Origin: RGIG3009 sp045590415
Lineage (GTDB): Bacteria > Bacillota > Clostridia > Oscillospirales > Acutalibacteraceae
Assembly: GCA_045590415.1 (NCBI GenBank)
Contig: JAZNRA010000033.1
Span: 1 to 38,229 of the forward strand
Length of the DNA: 38,229 nucleotides
Reading direction: 5' to 3'
Under the pieces are notes generated by a model that worked only from the letters and a program-made list of their open reading frames with translations, was not told the origin of the DNA and ran no database searches. A program made the translations under genes and the position numbers. Of the stretch, positions 1 through 8,573 are shown in pieces (positions within the stretch are counted from its first letter, which is position 1; every line of letters begins with the position of its first letter).

Positions 1-22
1 TGCTCTTTGCTTAATTATCTAT

Positions 23-3000
23 TTAGTTTTCATCTTCCCTTTTCCGCTTTTTCAGTTGAGCTGTTCCAAAGAGGCAACCGCCGCTTATAAACGCAACAGC
101 GAACCATAACCACAAAGCCGTGTTTTCGCCGGTCTGCGGAATTTCAGGAATCGGAGCAGCAGGAGGTGTATAGGTGTTGACGAAGATCATCGAATCCGCC
201 TTATCAGCACCTATGGCATACGCATAAGCAACCTTAAAGGTTCCGTCAAGGTTATCGGTGACGGTAACCGTAACGGTATATGCCGTACTGTCATACGTTA
301 CACCGTCTGCGTTTCCTTGAGTTTCTAAAACGGTATAGACGTAGATGCCTTCTTTTTCTACCGAAATGGGAGTGAAAGCAAAACTGCCGTCCGCTGCATT
401 CTTGACGGTATCAAGTTTCGTATTGTCTTTGTCATACAGTTCAAACGAGAACTCGTCAGCGACCAGATCACGACCGTTTAGAGTCTTCTTTCCTTTGATT
501 ATGATCTCGGTAGCTGCTGCCGTATACGTGTTGTGGAACTGTATCTCTTCGACGGTAGAACCTGCTATGGGCTCATCGTTCACGGTAACGGCGGCAATCA
601 GATTACCGTCGTGATTATCCGTTACGGTGACGATCACCTCATATTCGGCATCGTCAGAGGTGACACCTTTTTCGTTGATCTCGTCTTCAAGAATGAGATA
701 GTAGTACGTACCCTCTGCCTCGAAACTCATGGGTGCAAAGGTAACTTTGCCGGTACCGTCATCTTGTAAGGCAAGAGGAACGTCATCCTGGAGCAGCGTA
801 TTCTCGCTGTATGCAAAACCGCTATCCGTCTTATGCAGATCAAATTTGAATTCGCCGTCAACAAGATCACGGCCTGTCAAAATCTTAGTTGCTTCCAAAG
901 TGACGTATGCGGGGTCTGCCGTATACGAGTTGTTAAAGACGATCTTACCGTTTGCCGTGATGTTGTCGTAATGCACGACCTCCGTCAAAACGCCGCCGGC
1001 TTCTTCTTTTGTCACGTTTCCTTTGTAAAGACTCAGTTCCGAGATGGAAAGAACGCCGTTTTCGGATTTAGCAACTCGGACAAGAACGTGATAGGTGGCG
1101 GTGTCATAGGTTACGCCCTTCTCATCCCCTACCACCTCGGAAATTTTGAAGTGATAAACACCCTCGTCGGGGAGCGTTACAATCGGGAAGCGGAAAACGC
1201 CGTTTGCGTCGTTCTTCACAGTTTCGCCAATCTGAACACCGGTGACCGCATTCATCAGAACAAACTCAAATTCATCAGCTTGCAGAGGACGACCGTTCAA
1301 CGCCTTTTCCCCACCAAACTTGTCGTAAATATCCAAGGTGATCGGTGTGGGCACAAACCCGTTTCGGAAGACGACAGCGGATGCCGCCAAATTGTTTTTT
1401 GTGATATTGACGGTCGCCGAAAGTCTGCCGCGAGAGTTATCGGTAACGGTAACGGTGACTTCATATACCGATTTATCAACATTATAACGGGTATCGTTCG
1501 TGGTGCGCTCGGTAACCGTGTAGGTATACACGCCCGCCCGATCATAAACGAGCTTATCGAACGTAACGGCAGTACCTACATTGGTAGCGGTAGCGTTGTA
1601 TCCGTCAGGCAATACCGTGTTACCGGTCGGTGTGAGAACGAACGAGAACTCATCGTTCTGCAACGTCTTGCCGGTAAGGATCTTCTCAGCAGACAGGGTA
1701 ACCTCCGCATCCGTCGGATCGTATTTGTTATCAAAAACGATGTTGTCAGCGGGCGCATTGGCGAGCGACGTAGTGGGAACAGCCGTGATGGTGTTGTCGC
1801 CGTTATCCCTCACCTGGACGGAAACGGTATATACGGCATTGTCATAGGTAAAGCCGCCGATCGGATTGGCATTCACTTCAGACACGGTATATTGATAGGT
1901 GTTGCCCTTGTGTGCATCGCCGAATTCAATCGCATCGAATGCGAAGTAACCGTTCGCTGCGTTCGTAACGGTAGCGGTGGCAGGCATCGGCGCATTGGGT
2001 GTAACAGCGTTCAGTTCAAACGTAAACTCATTTGCGTTGAGAACGCGGTTACCGGTGGAAATGGTCTTCTGACCGGTAATGGTAACATAATCGGATGTTG
2101 ACGGGACGTACTCGTTTGTAAAGGTAGGAATCGTTGTGCCTGCAGGGAGATTGGAAATCACTGTGTTTGCCGAAACAGTACCGTCACCGTTATCCTTTAC
2201 GGTGACCTCCACCTTGTACACGCTATCCGAATACTTAATATTTTTAAGAGTCAGGCCTGCGTTGATTTCTGCAAGATAATAGGTGTGCGTTACACCTTGC
2301 ATGGTGGCAAGGTTTGCTGCGTAGGTCAACGTGATCTTCGCTTTACCCAAAGCATCGGTAAGTCCCGATCTCATAATTTCGGTTGCAGCCGTGTTCTGAC
2401 TCGGATCAGCGTCGTAAAGCGCAAACTGGTATCCGCTCAAGGAGTGATTACCTTCTAAAAACGCTTTTTGGATCTCGATCTCTGCAGTGGCAGAACCAAC
2501 GGGAGCATAGATGTTGTTAAAGTTTGCGGTGACGGTATACGAATTACCGGATTTTGTGACAGTGGTGTTCGCCTCGTTATTTACAGCGGTGATCTCAAGA
2601 CCGCCGTCCATATCCGCATCCGCCACCACAACAGCAAATCGGCGCTCTGCAGTGTCATAGGTAATACCACCGTTATTTTCCTTCATTTCAGTAATACGGT
2701 AGTGATAAATACCGGGCTCCGTATAATTTTCACCCAAGAGACTGAAAGCATGCGATTTTTCCGAATCGTCAGCACCGATGGTAAACTGTGAAACGGTACG
2801 AGCTGCTCTCGTCGTACTGATATGCTCAACCAGGAAGCTATAGCTTTCGCCGTTTAGCCACTCGGTGCGGTTACCGGTAATTTCCTTGGAGACGTTAACC
2901 GTTACGGCGCTGCCGTTTGTACCGATGGGATCGTAGGTATTAACGATCAACGCTTGGTCATTTGACGTAGTGTCAATAACACCGTTCAAAGAACTTCTGG

Positions 3001-6000
3001 CAGCGTTGAAAGCAAACCCGTTCGGAATTTGTGTTTCAACCACTGAGTACTTCGTTTCCTCAGGGATATTTCGCACAATAAAGGACTCGCCTTCCGCAAG
3101 CGTAACGGTGAAGCTGCCGTTTGACGGTACGTCAATATAACCGGCGGCGTTACTGGCTTCAAAACGACCGGACACCGGATTGCCGGCAGCATCCGTAAGA
3201 GTAACCTGAGCGGTAAAGGTGACGTTGCTGTTAACGTCAACAAACGTTCCGTTTTCATCCACGACCTGTTTGGTGATAACAAGATCACCTTCCCCTAACG
3301 CCGTGTTGACAAAGTCAACGTCGTCGATATAGTAGGCGGCAACCGTGCCTTGAGCAACCTCGCCGGTGGCTACACCGTTCACGTGAACCGATTTCACCTT
3401 GTAATCGTTGACGTCCGAAACCTCTTGTACAGTGTAGAGGACGCCTGTCGGAAGCCCCGTCAGCCAAAGTGTTTGATTGCGTGAAAGAGTTACCGTATAG
3501 GTGCCTCTTGCTGACAGCGGAACGACAGTGGCATCACCCGTAGGAACGACATCCAGATCGGTGATCCAACTATCTAACTCGCCGGTATACGGTGTGCCGT
3601 CTGCGTTGAAAACCGTGATAAGGAAGTCAAAATCGGTAGAAGTGCCGGTCTCATAAACATCAATCGTTTTGGAAAGCTTGATACCTTGTGCAGGGGTAAC
3701 CTGTAAAAATCCGTTATTACCAAGGTTCATATCGACATAAAAGATATTGTTTTGCTCGGTAAGATACGGGTGAAAGACCATGTTGGCAGAATCGGTCGCG
3801 TTTGCCGATTTCTGCTCGTCGTACATTTTCAGTTCGCGTGCAGGAGTACCGTTAGGCACCACATACGCACCCGTGTCGCCAGTGAGAGTTTTGAAGGTGC
3901 TGTTCCAAGTGGCTGCGGCGATGGACGCGGCTGACATTTTTTCGTAAAGGAATACCGGTTCGCTTTCACCTTTTTTAAAGACGTACCGACGGTGATAGTA
4001 TTCGCCGTTTGTACTCAGTTTACCGCCTGTCCCCTCACTTTCTTCCACAAGCACATATTGGTTACCTACCAGCTTGTGTACAGCAGAATCGAAGGTATAG
4101 TAGAAGCGCTCATTTTCCTTCGACGGCGTAAACTCGGAAACGGTGGTAATATGCTCGTCGTGCGTGGGAGCAGAAATATCGAAATAGTTTGTCCAGAACT
4201 GTCTGGTAACGCCGTCATCAGCAAGGTGCTTAGGATCGGTAATACGGGTGATGTTAAGTTCATTCAGATCAGCACGCAGTCCGCTTTCGAAGATCAGGCG
4301 GATGGGCGAAACATCCTCTGCATTTTCAACCGAAACCTTAACATTTTTTGCTTCGTCCACATTGGCACCTTCAAGGGTAACGAGATAAGTCACCATAGGA
4401 ACGAGGGCTGCGGGAATCTTCCAAAGCATCGTCTGCTCACCGGTGGAAATGTTGGTACGCACCTGAACGGACATATACATCATATCGGAATTCTTGATAC
4501 TTCCGGTGGTCTCGCCCAAGAAACCGTAGGATTTGATTTTGTAAACCGCCTCCTTGGGGGCTGCCACCGTGGAGTTTTCATCCCAGAAACCGGCATAGGT
4601 GCCGTCGGCTTTGGCATACCAACCGATATAATTCGACCAGTCGGTAGCGGAATTGTATTTCAACTGTCCGGCGGCATAGGCGTTGGCAACCAGCGCTTGC
4701 GCATCAGCCGTTTGGGAAATGCCGAGTCTGGTCATAACAGAACGAATAAATTCATCACCCAAAGCAGTAGGATTTTCAACCGTTCCGAGACCGCCGCTCG
4801 TATGATCGGCCAGCTTAGACGCCATCATATGGCCGTCATAAAGGACGTCGCCAAGCAGGATACCGTTGATACGCTTGACCTCCATATACTCGCCGAGCAC
4901 ATCTTCAAACTCCACGTAGCCAGAAAAATCGGGACTTCCGCCCTCTAAATGGGTCGGGTAGTAACGGGACTGAAGAATGATCTCCTCAACGATCGAGTCA
5001 AAGGCGTTGCTCAACCCGTTCCCGGAAGCGGAGAAATACTCATCAACATAAGACTTGCTCGTCACATACGAGTTTTTGGAAATGGTGACGTTGGATGTTC
5101 CGCCGTCGCGATTCTTCACTCGTATCGACATATTACCGGTGGTCAAATTGTTGTAGGTGTTCCAAAGAGAGTCCGTAAAGGTGGAACCGTCGGGATTCAT
5201 AACACTTTGCGCTACACTGTTATTTCCGATATTAAATCCAAGCGTGTAGAAGAGGCCGCGAACATGAGGATCTCTTTGCTGATAGTGCGCCTCAACCTGA
5301 TTCATAACATACGAAGCGGTAAGTTGAGTAAGAAATGCGTTACCGTTAGTAAGGTCATCCTCATTACCGTTACCGACATTGGATTCGTAAACGGTCCTTT
5401 GCCACATACCGCTGCCGGTAGTATACTGAGAGTTCTCAACATCGGCATAATAGGTGGTACCGGTCGAAGGAGCACCATCCGACATCAAAACCAAAATAGG
5501 CATACGGTTATCGCCGGATTGCCAGTTGTTGTCACCAATAACCGTGTCCATCTCTTCAAACATCTTTTTGGCTTCCCAAAGACCCGCCTGAATATAGGTG
5601 CCGCCGCCGAAGGTTTTGGTGTTATCCAGATTGGCATTCGCCACAGTGCCTCTAACGTCGTTATCCACCGAAACGGTGTTATTATTGTTAAGGTGCAGAA
5701 AAACGTTGTCACTTCCGGTGCTATAACGGTCGATGGGCAAAATACGCGTGACACTTTCGTTATAGGTGGAAGTGCCGGGAAAACCGGATGCCGAATACAG
5801 AACTACACCGACACGGTTGTTATTATTCACAGCCAGTAACTCTGCTATTGCGCTGTTAGTGGCATTGATCAATGCACTTTCGAAACCTCTCATAGAGCCC
5901 GAAAGATCAAGCACCAATACCGTGTCGGTAGGGATGGTCGAATACCCTACCACCTCTTTATTCGCCGCCAACGCAGAAAGAGCAGTAAGGAAATTTTTCT

Positions 6001-6265
6001 CATCATTCACCATCTGCACGCTGTTCGGGAATGCAGACGCATCCGTAAATACGGATTTATCGGTCCAAACACCGCCGGCATTAGAGGTGTCCAAGTTATC
6101 CAGATCAAAATACTTCTGCCAGTTATTCATCGTGTTGGAATCGACGATACGGTTATAATACTCAGCCGATTCGTCAGCTGCAAAGGCCGTGAACGGCATG
6201 CACGTCAGCAAAAGTGCCACGCATAGCACAATGCTAACAAGGCGTTTTGAAAGTTTCATTTTCAT
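23..6265 (-). CDS. Giant VWA-domain, pilin-like LPXTG-type surface adhesin
   Basis: A secreted protein of 2080 residues predicted to be covalently attached to the cell wall. It has a signal peptide (residues 1-30, cut near AFA-A) and a von Willebrand A domain at about 112-430 with MIDAS residues D120, S122, S124, T223 and D263. Next come prealbumin-like regions at about 880-1110, then seven tandem FctA/Spy0128-type pilin isopeptide modules starting near 1111, 1253, 1386, 1515, 1637, 1784 and 1917. Most modules show the K..L.GR.L opening, a YTV.E strand and a closing F.N.Y, the Lys/Glu/Asn set that forms internal isopeptide bonds. The C-terminus has the sortase motif IPQTG (2042-2046, Ile replacing Leu), a hydrophobic stretch and a KKRKRE tail. 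The start follows AAGGAGG at 7 bases. It lies 17 bp behind a TetR-type gene. No sortase gene is in the window. A role in host or mucus adhesion is inference. Confidence 0.93.
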   Translation of the reverse strand: MKMKLSKRLVSIVLCVALLLTCMPFTAFAADESAEYYNRIVDSNTMNNWQKYFDLDNLDTSNAGGVWTDKSVFTDASAFPNSVQMVNDEKNFLTALSALAANKEVVGYSTIPTDTVLVLDLSGSMRGFESALINATNSAIAELLAVNNNNRVGVVLYSASGFPGTSTYNESVTRILPIDRYSTGSDNVFLHLNNNNTVSVDNDVRGTVANANLDNTKTFGGGTYIQAGLWEAKKMFEEMDTVIGDNNWQSGDNRMPILVLMSDGAPSTGTTYYADVENSQYTTGSGMWQRTVYESNVGNGNEDDLTNGNAFLTQLTASYVMNQVEAHYQQRDPHVRGLFYTLGFNIGNNSVAQSVMNPDGSTFTDSLWNTYNNLTTGNMSIRVKNRDGGTSNVTISKNSYVTSKSYVDEYFSASGNGLSNAFDSIVEEIILQSRYYPTHLEGGSPDFSGYVEFEDVLGEYMEVKRINGILLGDVLYDGHMMASKLADHTSGGLGTVENPTALGDEFIRSVMTRLGISQTADAQALVANAYAAGQLKYNSATDWSNYIGWYAKADGTYAGFWDENSTVAAPKEAVYKIKSYGFLGETTGSIKNSDMMYMSVQVRTNISTGEQTMLWKIPAALVPMVTYLVTLEGANVDEAKNVKVSVENAEDVSPIRLIFESGLRADLNELNITRITDPKHLADDGVTRQFWTNYFDISAPTHDEHITTVSEFTPSKENERFYYTFDSAVHKLVGNQYVLVEESEGTGGKLSTNGEYYHRRYVFKKGESEPVFLYEKMSAASIAAATWNSTFKTLTGDTGAYVVPNGTPARELKMYDEQKSANATDSANMVFHPYLTEQNNIFYVDMNLGNNGFLQVTPAQGIKLSKTIDVYETGTSTDFDFLITVFNADGTPYTGELDSWITDLDVVPTGDATVVPLSARGTYTVTLSRNQTLWLTGLPTGVLYTVQEVSDVNDYKVKSVHVNGVATGEVAQGTVAAYYIDDVDFVNTALGEGDLVITKQVVDENGTFVDVNSNVTFTAQVTLTDAAGNPVSGRFEASNAAGYIDVPSNGSFTVTLAEGESFIVRNIPEETKYSVVETQIPNGFAFNAARSSLNGVIDTTSNDQALIVNTYDPIGTNGSAVTVNVSKEITGNRTEWLNGESYSFLVEHISTTRAARTVSQFTIGADDSEKSHAFSLLGENYTEPGIYHYRITEMKENNGGITYDTAERRFAVVVADADMDGGLEITAVNNEANTTVTKSGNSYTVTANFNNIYAPVGSATAEIEIQKAFLEGNHSLSGYQFALYDADPSQNTAATEIMRSGLTDALGKAKITLTYAANLATMQGVTHTYYLAEINAGLTLKNIKYSDSVYKVEVTVKDNGDGTVSANTVISNLPAGTTIPTFTNEYVPSTSDYVTITGQKTISTGNRVLNANEFTFELNAVTPNAPMPATATVTNAANGYFAFDAIEFGDAHKGNTYQYTVSEVNANPIGGFTYDNAVYTVSVQVRDNGDNTITAVPTTSLANAPADNIVFDNKYDPTDAEVTLSAEKILTGKTLQNDEFSFVLTPTGNTVLPDGYNATATNVGTAVTFDKLVYDRAGVYTYTVTERTTNDTRYNVDKSVYEVTVTVTDNSRGRLSATVNITKNNLAASAVVFRNGFVPTPITLDIYDKFGGEKALNGRPLQADEFEFVLMNAVTGVQIGETVKNDANGVFRFPIVTLPDEGVYHFKISEVVGDEKGVTYDTATYHVLVRVAKSENGVLSISELSLYKGNVTKEEAGGVLTEVVHYDNITANGKIVFNNSYTADPAYVTLEATKILTGRDLVDGEFKFDLHKTDSGFAYSENTLLQDDVPLALQDDGTGKVTFAPMSFEAEGTYYYLILEDEINEKGVTSDDAEYEVIVTVTDNHDGNLIAAVTVNDEPIAGSTVEEIQFHNTYTAAATEIIIKGKKTLNGRDLVADEFSFELYDKDNTKLDTVKNAADGSFAFTPISVEKEGIYVYTVLETQGNADGVTYDSTAYTVTVTVTDNLDGTFKVAYAYAIGADKADSMIFVNTYTPPAAPIPEIPQTGENTALWLWFAVAFISGGCLFGTAQLKKRKREDEN

Positions 6266-6282
6266 ACAGTTACCTCCTTAAA

Positions 6283-6981
6283 CTACTCAACACCGTTTTG
6301 AAGCGTTTGTAAACTCAACTCATTGGTTTGATCGACAAAATGTTTAAAATTTTCTAAAACCGTTTTACCTAAAGTGCGGTAATCCATTTCCAGGACCTTT
6401 TGAATCTTTGCATTGCGAAGTTCTTCCGGAACGTTGTAGATGCGCATAATATTATTCAAAGCGCCGGCGATCCTCACTTCCAAATGAGTGGCGTTATCCG
6501 TGGTCATGAAAGTTGCATACTCAATACCCGAAACCAAAATTTCGGCTTCTGTGAATTGTTCATCGTCCCAATTCAGGCAAAATTCTTCATACACCCTTTT
6601 CGCCCGCTCGTTATCGGTGTTTCGGATAACCTCCAAACACATGGGACTCGAATAAGCAGATAAAAACAAGTCTTTAATGACGGGATTATCCTCGCTTGCT
6701 GCTGCCATCGTTACGAACTCCAAGCATATCGCTAAAAGAGAGGATGCCCCCTCCTCCACGGCTTCTTGCAATAACTTGCTTTGAAAATCGCACAGCATTT
6801 TCACAATAACCGCCAACAGATGTTCCTTTGTCGGAAAATAGTAAGTCAAGTTGCCGGTACTGATGTCCAGCTCGTCACAAATACGTTTTGGAGGTGTCGC
6901 AGAATACCCTAACTCCAAAAACAATTTTGACGCGACCTGGACGATTTCAGATTTTGTGGTATTTGCTCGTCTTCGTGCCAC
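6283..6981 (-). CDS. TetR/AcrR-family transcriptional regulator
   Basis: A protein of 232 residues with an N-terminal TetR helix-turn-helix at about residues 8-55, ending in the typical TGNLTYYFPTKEHLL segment, followed by a helical ligand/dimer domain of unknown specificity. The GTG at 6981 is preferred because AAGGGGTG lies 5 bases upstream; a TTG seven codons earlier lacks this spacing. The gene precedes the giant adhesin gene on the same strand with a 17 bp gap, so the two are probably cotranscribed and the regulator may control surface display. An imperfect inverted repeat overlaps the predicted promoter, which fits autorepression, the usual mode in the family. The ligand cannot be deduced. 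Confidence 0.88.
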   Translation of the reverse strand: MARRRANTTKSEIVQVASKLFLELGYSATPPKRICDELDISTGNLTYYFPTKEHLLAVIVKMLCDFQSKLLQEAVEEGASSLLAICLEFVTMAAASEDNPVIKDLFLSAYSSPMCLEVIRNTDNERAKRVYEEFCLNWDDEQFTEAEILVSGIEYATFMTTDNATHLEVRIAGALNNIMRIYNVPEELRNAKIQKVLEMDYRTLGKTVLENFKHFVDQTNELSLQTLQNGVE

Positions 6982-7026
6982 GTAATCACCCCTTCGCCGC
7001 AATTTAACAAACCAGGTAAAAGAAAA

Positions 7027-7069
7027 TTTGCACTATTGCTAATTTGTACTAATCCAAGAATAGCACAAA
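7027..7069. promoter_or_regulatory. Imperfect inverted repeat, candidate TetR operator
   Basis: TTTGCACTATT (7027-7037) and AATAGCACAAA (7059-7069) are inverted copies matching at 9 of 11 positions. The right arm covers the predicted -10 box of the TetR-type gene and the left arm lies just downstream of the start site. The position suits an autoregulatory operator. The 21-base gap between arms is long for one TetR dimer, so two half-operators or chance are possible. Confidence 0.4.
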
Positions 7070-7085
7070 TCCAAAAAGATTGCAA
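7057..7085 (-). promoter_or_regulatory. Predicted promoter of the tetR-adhesin unit
   Basis: Reading the minus strand, -35 TTGCAA (7080-7085), a 17-base spacer, and -10 TATTCT (7057-7062) preceded by TGC, an extended -10. The predicted start site near 7050 gives a leader of about 70 bases. Confidence 0.6.
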
Positions 7086-7191
7086 CATATTTTGGAAAAA
7101 TTTTTATAATTTTTTCGCATGCTACAGTATAACGGAAGCAGAAACGCTTATACGGTGTTTTGAAACCTAAATAAAACCATCTTTGCATTAA

Positions 7192-7228
7192 CAAAAAACA
7201 AGAGTCCCCTTTGCAAAAGGACTCTTGT
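7192..7228 (-). terminator. Rho-independent terminator after rlmH
   Basis: Perfect 10 bp stem ACAAGAGTCC/GGACTCTTGT (7198-7207 with 7219-7228) followed on the minus strand by a run of six T. It lies 8 bases after the rlmH stop and separates rlmH from the tetR promoter. Confidence 0.9.
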
Positions 7229-7235
7229 TTCACTT

Positions 7236-7718
7236 CTACTTATGATACTTGCCGCCTGCCGCGATCTGCATGGCACGATAGATCTGCTCAAGCAGCATGA
7301 CACGAGCCATTTGATGCGGAAAGGTCATACCGGACATCGACAACCGCACGCGTGAGGTTTCTTTCACAAGAGGTGATAATCCAAAGGAACTGCCGATAAC
7401 AAACGCCACGTGACTGATTCCATCCACCGTCCATTGGGAAAGTTGCTTGGACAATCCCTCGGACGTATATCCTTTTCCTTCGATACATAAAGCGATCATC
7501 GGAACCCCCGCAGGAATCCGAGATAAAAGACGGTGCCCTTCTTCCTCCAGTGCCGCCGTGATTTGTGCTACCGATGGGTTATCGGGTACGCGTTCCTCTG
7601 CCACTTCTATAATTTCCAATCGGCAAAACGCCGACAACCGTTTAACATATTCAGCACAGGCCTCGCGCCAATACGCCTCTTTTAATTTTCCCACACATGC
7701 AACCGTTACAGTGAGCAT
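7236..7718 (-). CDS. rlmH: 23S rRNA (pseudouridine1915-N3)-methyltransferase RlmH
   Basis: A SPOUT-class methyltransferase of 160 residues, the usual family size, that methylates pseudouridine 1915 of 23S rRNA in assembled 70S ribosomes using SAM. It starts MLTVTVACVGKLKE and has the SAM-knot region FVIGSSFGLS and the C-terminal MTFPHQMARVMLLEQIYRA, both diagnostic. The ATG at 7718 follows a perfect AAGGAGG at 7 bases; an upstream in-frame start would overlap the preceding gene. It follows the walJ-type gene by 13 bases. The two are also neighbours in the walRK clusters of Bacilli, although no WalRK two-component system is present here. Confidence 0.96.
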   Translation of the reverse strand: MLTVTVACVGKLKEAYWREACAEYVKRLSAFCRLEIIEVAEERVPDNPSVAQITAALEEEGHRLLSRIPAGVPMIALCIEGKGYTSEGLSKQLSQWTVDGISHVAFVIGSSFGLSPLVKETSRVRLSMSGMTFPHQMARVMLLEQIYRAMQIAAGGKYHK

Positions 7719-7731
7719 AGCGTCATCCTCC

Positions 7732-8514
7732 TTAAAAAAGAGTATACGGCCGATCGTTTTCGGGCGATGCGACTTGCAGGACGTAATCAACGTTACGGGT
7801 CATACCGCACGCTTGCAGGGTGGATTCCGCAGTTGCTTCCGCCAACCTCGGCAAGTTGTTTTCGCGGCTTAAATGCCCCAAAAAAACGCGTGTAGTGCCC
7901 TGGCGGATAAACTCCGGTAATTCGGCGGCACACGCCTCATTTGACAAATGACCGGTCGTGGATAGGATGCGCCGTTTAAGAATGTACGGATAAGGACCGT
8001 TTTCCAACATCCGAACGTCATGATTGGATTCAATATGTATCAGATCGCAACCGCGCAGCTGTTCACGCACGGTTGCCGTCATCACGCCAAGGTCCGTAGC
8101 GACCCCAACACTGCGACCGTCGCGCAAATCAATGCGAAAACCGGTGCTTTCGCGGCTGTCATGGGACGTCTTAAACGGTGTAACGCAAAACTCATCCAAC
8201 CGGACCGTATCCGTTATGGCAAAGCAATCACTATCGTTAGCGCCGGCCTCCGTTATTCCTTCGCAAGTACCAACAGAGGCGTAGATCGGAATGTGAAAAC
8301 GCTTTTGAAGCACGCGCAAGCCGGTAATGTGATCCGTATGCTCATGTGTGACGAATACGGCGCAAATGGTTTTTGGATCAATTTCACGGGTAACCAGTGC
8401 TTGCTCGATTCGACGTGCGCTGACACCGGCATCAATCAAAATACCGGCAGTTGAGGTGCCAACATACAAGCAGTTGCCGCTGCTGCCGCTAAACAAAGGA
8501 CAAAACCGCGCCAT
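7732..8514 (-). CDS. walJ: MBL-fold metallohydrolase, WalJ/YycJ family
   Basis: A cytoplasmic metallo-beta-lactamase-fold protein of 260 residues. The metal motif HEHTDH is at 57-62, with further likely ligands in the ATDLG segment, an ESNHD segment and the late GHLSREN histidine. The start ARFCPLFSGSSGNC is characteristic of the YycJ family, proposed to act as a 5'-3' DNA exonuclease that coordinates cell division and replication. It is followed by rlmH with a 13-base gap. The start ATG has AAGGGAG upstream. A strong terminator ends only 16 bases before the start codon, so no ordinary promoter fits between; expression must rely on read-through or a promoter inside murA. Confidence 0.92.
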   Translation of the reverse strand: MARFCPLFSGSSGNCLYVGTSTAGILIDAGVSARRIEQALVTREIDPKTICAVFVTHEHTDHITGLRVLQKRFHIPIYASVGTCEGITEAGANDSDCFAITDTVRLDEFCVTPFKTSHDSRESTGFRIDLRDGRSVGVATDLGVMTATVREQLRGCDLIHIESNHDVRMLENGPYPYILKRRILSTTGHLSNEACAAELPEFIRQGTTRVFLGHLSRENNLPRLAEATAESTLQACGMTRNVDYVLQVASPENDRPYTLF

Positions 8515-8532
8515 ATTCTCACTCCCTTCTTC

Positions 8533-8565
8533 AAAAAGAGCGCACCGCCTGCGAGCGGTGCGCTC
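8533..8565 (-). terminator. Rho-independent terminator after murA
   Basis: An 11 bp GC-rich perfect stem GAGCGCACCGC/GCGGTGCGCTC (8538-8548 with 8555-8565) with a six-base loop, followed on the minus strand by TTTTT. It begins 8 bases after the murA stop. Confidence 0.92.
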
Positions 8566-8573
8566 ATCCTTTT

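Noticed and set aside
833..5839. Long plus-strand open frames (for example 833-2101, 3992-4948 and 4949-5839)
   Set aside because: They lie fully antisense to the adhesin gene, have no recognisable domains, and arise from its codon usage.
7236..8514. A WalRK-type operon
   Set aside because: Only walJ and rlmH are present; no histidine kinase, response regulator, YycH or YycI gene is seen.
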